Made by a program: the position numbers and the translations under genes. From Mytilisepta virgata (Eukaryota; Mollusca; Bivalvia; Mytilida; Mytilidae): 64,000 nt of DNA. Of this stretch, positions 60,400-64,000 are shown in pieces. The DNA lies in NCBI GenBank assembly GCA_028015205.1, contig CM051514.1, positions 6,510,001-6,574,000 on the forward strand, read 5' to 3'. How positions within the stretch are numbered: position 1 is the stretch's first letter; each line of letters begins with the position of its first letter. Below the pieces are notes generated by a model. It saw only the letters and a list, made by a program, of their open reading frames with translations, did not search any database and had not been told where the DNA came from.

Positions 60400-61428
60400 T
60401 CTCATTTAATTGTCGAGCCTGCGACTTTTGTTGCGGAAGCGATATTATAACTATCATTCATAGGGGAATTCCACCCGAGGAGTCACATTTTAAAAAATGT
60501 GATCCCGTGAGTGGAATTTCCTTATCCTACATCTTTCTGTATGAATGGTAATCTTTCTCTCATTACAGAACGTAAAAATTTAAAGAAATTGATTGAAAAC
60601 AAGTATATACATGTAAGTATTTAGTAAATAGAAATACATTTGTATATTTTGAAGTCCCTAACAATAGGGTAGATAAAATACTATCTCTTAGTTCTTCATG
60701 AAAAACTACCATCAACCTGAACCTAAACCCGAATTAAAGAAATTCAACGTCGATGACCCATGACCTCAAGGTGACAGCATCCGTTCAAAATGCTGCTGTT
60801 CATATCACAAGCTATCCATGTACAAAGTTTTAAGATGATACCATAACTCCTTCATGGAAAAATTAAAATCTAGCATTCGGCTGAGCATGCACAAGAACAC
60901 TTCCTGTTACATTATTTCCAGTGATGTAACTTCCTTTAAAATCATTTCCAGTGACATGATTTCCAGTTACACCATTCCCTGTGACGTCACTTCCGGCACC
61001 ACTACGTCAAATGCAACTTTGCCTTTGCCCTTATACTAATAATATAATGGGTTTGATAAGTCATTTGTAAGTTGACGTTTCTAACAACAACAAAATCACA
61101 CGAAAATCATTGAATATATTCAAAATTACCCATAAAGTGACCATAACATGTTGTCTATTGTAATGGTTGATCCACAACTAGTTGTGAAAATTAACATGTA
61201 TGTAACTTTTTACAAATCTAATAATAAAGATATGGGTTAATGAGATGGAAATGTAACTCAGTGAAGAAAGTAAAATAATTTTCCATCAGCACTATATACA
61301 ATGTACAAAGAGCGAATCGAGAAAACGGTTGATTTCTGTAACCCGCGATGTTTAATCCTGAGTCCACTACGTTTACACTGATCTATTTATCCCATATTTA
61401 AAAAAAAAAATTAAAATTTTAGATTCTA
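60400..61428. repeat. Dispersed repeats, no gene
   Basis: 60605-60865 is a copy of the repeat at 13970-14530. 60417-60440 has CCTGCGACTTTTGTTGCGGA, and GGGGAATTCCACCC faces GTGAGTGGAATTTCC near 60463-60520. GTGA(C/T)GT(A/C)A and TTCC alternate at 60915-61000 (ACTTCC, ATTTCC, GTGACGTCACTTCC), a weak echo of the site array at 61679. The rest is AT-rich. Confidence 0.5.
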
Positions 61429-61454
61429 AAAAATGGAGGAAAAAACCCAAACAA

Positions 61455-61575
61455 ACAAAAATATGGATTTTTGAGGGCCAATAGGGATTTTCGAAGGCAA
61501 ATATGGATTTTCGAGGGCCAATAGGGATTTCGAGGCCAAATGGATTTTCGAGGGCCAATATCGATATTTTCCCCC
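61455..61575. repeat. Short minisatellite, ~19/38 bp period
   Basis: GGATTTTCGAGGGCCAATA and close variants repeat about six times. Minus-strand frames across it are repeat-driven. Confidence 0.75.
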
Positions 61576-61678
61576 GAGGACAAATAACGACTCTTGACTT
61601 CCGGCTATTATTGGACATGCAAAAACATACATATTAGTAGTATATGGGGACAGTTCAAGTCGCATTTGAGGAGGAGCG

Positions 61679-62058
61679 AGGAGGAGCCGGAAGTGACGTC
61701 ACCGGAACCGGAAATGACGTCACAGGAAGTGACGTGACCGGAACCGGAAGTACCGGAAGTGGATTGCGCGCATGCGCAACCGGAAGTAGTTGATTTTCCC
61801 GCCATTTCTTTACGGAAGTGACGCAAGTCACGTGCCAGGACCCGGATGTGTCGTCTGCACATGCGTAGGCGGAACCGGAAGTACCGGAAGTGATTTGCGC
61901 GCATGCGCAACCGGAAGTAGTGGGTTTTCGCGCCATTTGTTGCCGGAAGTGACGCAAGTCACAGACCCGGATGTGTGGTCTGCGCATGTCTAGGAACCGG
62001 AAGTGGTTTTTGCGCGCATGCGCAACCGGAAGTAGTGGTTTCCTCCATTGACGGAAGT
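61679..62058. promoter_or_regulatory. Tandem array of ETS, CRE, NRF1 and E2F/YY1-like sites
   Basis: CCGGAAGT occurs about ten times. TGACGTCA occurs at about 61694 and 61715, with GTGACGCAAGTCAC at about 61818 and 61949. GCGCGCATGCGCAAC occurs three times (about 61765, 61898, 62011). TTTTCCCGCCATTTC and TTTTCGCGCCATTTG follow two of them. Units of ~125 bp repeat about three times. The run is GC-rich in an AT-rich window. It lies at the end of the virus-like block, beyond the stop of the CARD gene. Its length and repetition suggest an enhancer/promoter or terminal region, not a protein. Confidence 0.7.
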
Positions 62059-62059
62059 C

Positions 62060-62303
62060 CAAAGAGAGCTCCTCCAAGGGGAGATAACCCTGTAAATGGG
62101 GAGATAACTTTTCCCGCCATATTCTCCTCCTCCAACAAGGGGAGGTAACTCTCCAGGACTTTTCCCATATTCCCCTCCTACAAGGGGGGAGCAAAAAAAG
62201 CTGATCTGCATTTAAACAAGGCTGTCAACTGTCAACATTCGAAGCAAACCATTATGATGGCTTCAAATGCAGGCTGCATTAACTTTTTTTTTTTTTTTTT
62301 TTT
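62060..62303. other. Spacer with repeated GGGGAG(A/G)TAAC motifs and A tract
   Basis: CAAGGGGAGATAAC, ATGGGGAGATAAC and CAAGGGGAGGTAACT repeat around CCTCCTCCAACAAGG between 62070 and 62190. Minus-strand poly(A) (62284-62305 as T) directly follows the CARD gene stop. Confidence 0.5.
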
Positions 62304-63068
62304 TTACAAGTCTGGTCCATTTGGTTGACATTCACTGCAAAACATGGCACTTTCCACGTTCTGGTGGGTTACTGCACAAGGTAAGGTTTTCCTCAACTCG
62401 GGAACGAGTTCTGGGATGACTTTGTCCACCTCCTTTAATTTTTCGTACTGTTCAAAATCCAAACTCACTCCTTGGTCTGTCGGATGTAGCTCTTCGTCCA
62501 GAGGCGATAGAGAGTAATGGCGAACGTCTAACTTTAATTCCGGACTCTGTGCCGTGACGTACACGTTTCCACCGAGGTGTTTGTGTAGGGACGCGTATCT
62601 GTTGTGTTCCAAGTAATGAACGGCCTCGTCGATATCGTCCAAGGTATATTGGAGTTGTATCCAGCGAAACAGTGGGAAATACACTTCCATCCTCCCGTCA
62701 GTCAAGGTGATTCCCTCCTTTTCAACCTTCAGGTGTAAGCTGCCTCCCAGATGAAAGCTGGACTCTTCCGGGAAACAGATTTCCATGTCCTCTTTGTCGG
62801 GATCTGTCAAGACTCCTAGCAGATCGTCCCTCCTATTCACCATCAGGGCGTGACAAAAACCGTTAAATGCATCCGGACCTCTTCTGGGTAGTAATTGTAG
62901 TAAGGTACGGGTCCGCATCTTCCTGGTTGGTTGATGACAAATGAATTCTCTCTGGTCCTCGTCCACTATGCCTCGTTGTACCAATACATCGACTACTTCG
63001 TCTACCGGCGTTTCGTTCACCAAAAGAACGTAATTCTTGAGCAAGGCTTGTCTGTGCTGTGGTTGCAT
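62304..63068 (-). CDS. CARD domain fused to two PC4-like domains, virus-like element gene
   Basis: 254 residues from the ATG at 63068. Residues ~5-88 look like a CARD (helical, HRQALLKNYVLLV, RGIVDEDQREFI, LLQLLPRRGPDAF); ~105-155 (VEKEGITLTDGRM, DDIDEAVHYL) and ~166-226 (KLDVRHYS, GVSLDFEQYEKLK) resemble PC4/p15 coactivator domains; the C-terminus has CSEC. CARDs mediate death-fold assembly in apoptosis and inflammasome pathways; PC4 domains bind DNA. A longer frame opens at 63194, but a TATATATA box at ~63115 and CCAAT-type ATTGG at ~63163 on the same strand favour the start used. TAA is followed at once by ~23 A. Function in the element is inference: a regulator that could touch host death signalling and transcription. 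Confidence 0.75.
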   Translation of the reverse strand: MQPQHRQALLKNYVLLVNETPVDEVVDVLVQRGIVDEDQREFICHQPTRKMRTRTLLQLLPRRGPDAFNGFCHALMVNRRDDLLGVLTDPDKEDMEICFPEESSFHLGGSLHLKVEKEGITLTDGRMEVYFPLFRWIQLQYTLDDIDEAVHYLEHNRYASLHKHLGGNVYVTAQSPELKLDVRHYSLSPLDEELHPTDQGVSLDFEQYEKLKEVDKVIPELVPELRKTLPCAVTHQNVESAMFCSECQPNGPDL

Positions 63069-63325
63069 CTTTACCGTTCGAAGGAATAAGACGAAGTGAG
63101 AGGTTCTGCACTGTATATATGTGCAGAACGCGGACGTGATAGAAAGCACCCAAGATACCCAATCAGAGATGCAAGACAGTTCGTGTTGCAACATGTCTGC
63201 ATGACGTCATGAAACATGGCGGCGCCCACTGTTCGCCCACATGTCGGGAACGAGAGAGAGAGGTGGGTCACTCTGCATTTATCCAGGCTTGTGACTGGCT
63301 AGTGATAGGCTGCATTACCCCCCCC
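63069..63325 (-). promoter_or_regulatory. Promoter of the CARD-PC4 gene
   Basis: On the minus strand, upstream of the ATG at 63068, there is TATATATA at about 63113-63120, ATTGG at about 63163, a palindromic CRE ATGACGTCAT at 63201-63210 and a YY1-like AAACATGGCGGCG (plus strand 63212-63224). This compact core promoter is unlike anything around the host genes here. Confidence 0.65.
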
Positions 63326-63341
63326 TTCTTTTTTTTTATTT

Positions 63342-63379
<38 letters not shown>

Positions 63380-63393
63380 TTTTTTTTTTTTTT
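63326..63393. repeat. Long T/A homopolymer tract
   Basis: About 70 bases of nearly pure T on the plus strand with a few A. On the minus strand this is a poly(A) immediately after the protease stop codon. Confidence 0.9.
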
Positions 63394-63846
63394 TTATATT
63401 TTTTTAACGAGTCGTAACACGAATCTATTCACAGTGTCCGTGGCCTCTTTTGGATCCTCCAATAGTCTAGTGATATCCTTCATGACATGTCCCATACTCC
63501 GATGTATCAGATAAAAAATGCAGTGCTGACCGCACACCGTTGAACCTTCTTCTTGTACCCTGATGGTGTTGTATGTCCACATTCGACAATGTCGATTCAT
63601 GAAGTTTAGGTAAGCGATCGAATGAGGTGGTATGCCGGTAGGATCGTAGTATTCTCCCATGGAATTGGCATCGATGTATATAGCTATCCAATGTTTTCCC
63701 TCTCGACTATCAGGATCCGTGTTCCCCACCAAGGCCGAAGGCACGTTCATCTGTCTGGGTAATCGATTTCTGGCGTACACTCCTTTAAACACTGATCTGG
63801 TCCCCGGATGATCGTTTAAGACACCTTCGATCTCTAAAGTGTTCAT
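63394..63846 (-). CDS. Adenain-type cysteine protease of a Polinton/adintovirus-like element
   Basis: 150 residues, complete. It resembles the maturation protease of Polintons and adenoviruses (C5 family), which cleaves capsid precursors. The expected catalytic set is visible: His52 in GKHWIAIYID, Asp68 in YYDPTG, Gln98 and Cys105 in RVQEEGSTVCGQHC, with the seven-residue Gln-Cys spacing of adenain. Length is slightly below adenain (about 200). Its ATG overlaps the stop of the upstream penton-like gene as TGATG, a coupled arrangement. Its stop codon opens a long A tract. No breaks are seen. Confidence 0.88.
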   Translation of the reverse strand: MNTLEIEGVLNDHPGTRSVFKGVYARNRLPRQMNVPSALVGNTDPDSREGKHWIAIYIDANSMGEYYDPTGIPPHSIAYLNFMNRHCRMWTYNTIRVQEEGSTVCGQHCIFYLIHRSMGHVMKDITRLLEDPKEATDTVNRFVLRLVKKI

Positions 63847-64000
63847 CAGGCACTGTAATCAAACAGGACTTGTCTATTTCTGTCTATTTCGATGACGTTG
63901 TCGAACTCTGCATACAAAACCACGTTGATGGTAGCAGGAAGTGCTTCGGCAAAATGAATTTCTAAACGTAAGTTGCCTTGTTTTATCAGTTGAAAGGTAC
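63846..64000 (-). CDS. Penton-like (minor capsid) protein C-terminus, cut by window edge
   Basis: The last 50 or so residues are readable: LIKQGNLRLEIHFAEALPA, TINVVLYAEFDNVIEIDRNR and a final DYSA before TGA. This ending (NLRLEI.FA..LP.TINV..YAEF.N.IEID) matches the family of Polinton/adintovirus penton-like capsid proteins, often annotated as F54H12.2-like. The rest lies beyond the right edge. Confidence 0.65.
   Translation of the reverse strand, partial: TFQLIKQGNLRLEIHFAEALPATINVVLYAEFDNVIEIDRNRQVLFDYSA

Noticed and set aside
61608..62211. Overlapping minus-strand frames rich in TSG and RAH
   Set aside because: They translate the ETS/CRE/NRF1 site array, overlap each other in all frames and show no domain.
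62863..63271. Alternative minus-strand frames over the CARD gene
   Set aside because: Shadows of the 62304-63068 gene in other frames without domain content.
63209..63514. Plus-strand 101-residue frame with poly-Phe
   Set aside because: Product of the poly-T tract between two minus-strand genes.

Overview
The window looks like nuclear DNA of a bivalve mollusc, most likely a mytilid mussel. It is AT-rich, its genes are split into short exons with GT/AG introns, and it is dense in SINEs, fold-back MITEs, minisatellites and non-autonomous elements of types I associate with mussel genomes. Species assignment is inference. Exons were read by eye from splice sites, phase and family resemblance.

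Layout. 413-22694 (minus): 14 exons of a DPY19L1-like tryptophan C-mannosyltransferase; its C-terminal third lies beyond the left edge. Its introns hold two blocks of a ~62 bp minisatellite, a 29 bp minisatellite, SINEs, MITEs and a deleted hAT transposon. 22695-23071: short head-to-head promoter. 23072-35906 (plus): a complete ten-exon SPATA48/SPMIP7-like gene for a ciliary or sperm microtubule inner protein; one intron holds ~21 copies of a 36 bp repeat built from the end of exon 4 and its splice donor. 36-48 kb: repeats, a GIY-YIG retroelement fragment, a MITE with a GATATC-rich core, a broken GPCR gene, a retroelement tail and an orphan pair of 3' exons of eEF1B with a frame break. 48659-52740: a nearly complete DNA transposon with 24 bp inverted ends and a DDE-like transposase in three frames. 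53011-55809 (plus): a two-exon EMC4 gene whose start codon lies ~270 bp from that transposon. 56.9-60.4 kb: two ~1.5 kb non-autonomous elements and a fragment of a third, one carrying a nested MITE.

61.6-64.0 kb is different: higher GC, compact, intronless and virus-like, and it runs off the right edge. On the minus strand it has the end of a penton-like capsid gene, an adenain-type protease gene overlapping it at TGATG, and a gene joining a CARD domain to two PC4-like domains. The protease and CARD genes both end directly in long A tracts. Beyond them is a tandem array of ETS, CRE, NRF1 and E2F-like sites. I read this as the end of an integrated Polinton/adintovirus-like element; the CARD-PC4 protein and the promoter-like array are the most interesting content.

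The host genes (DPY19L, SPATA48-like, EMC4) are unrelated in function. Several broken reading frames change frame at homopolymers, so some breaks could be assembly indels rather than decay.
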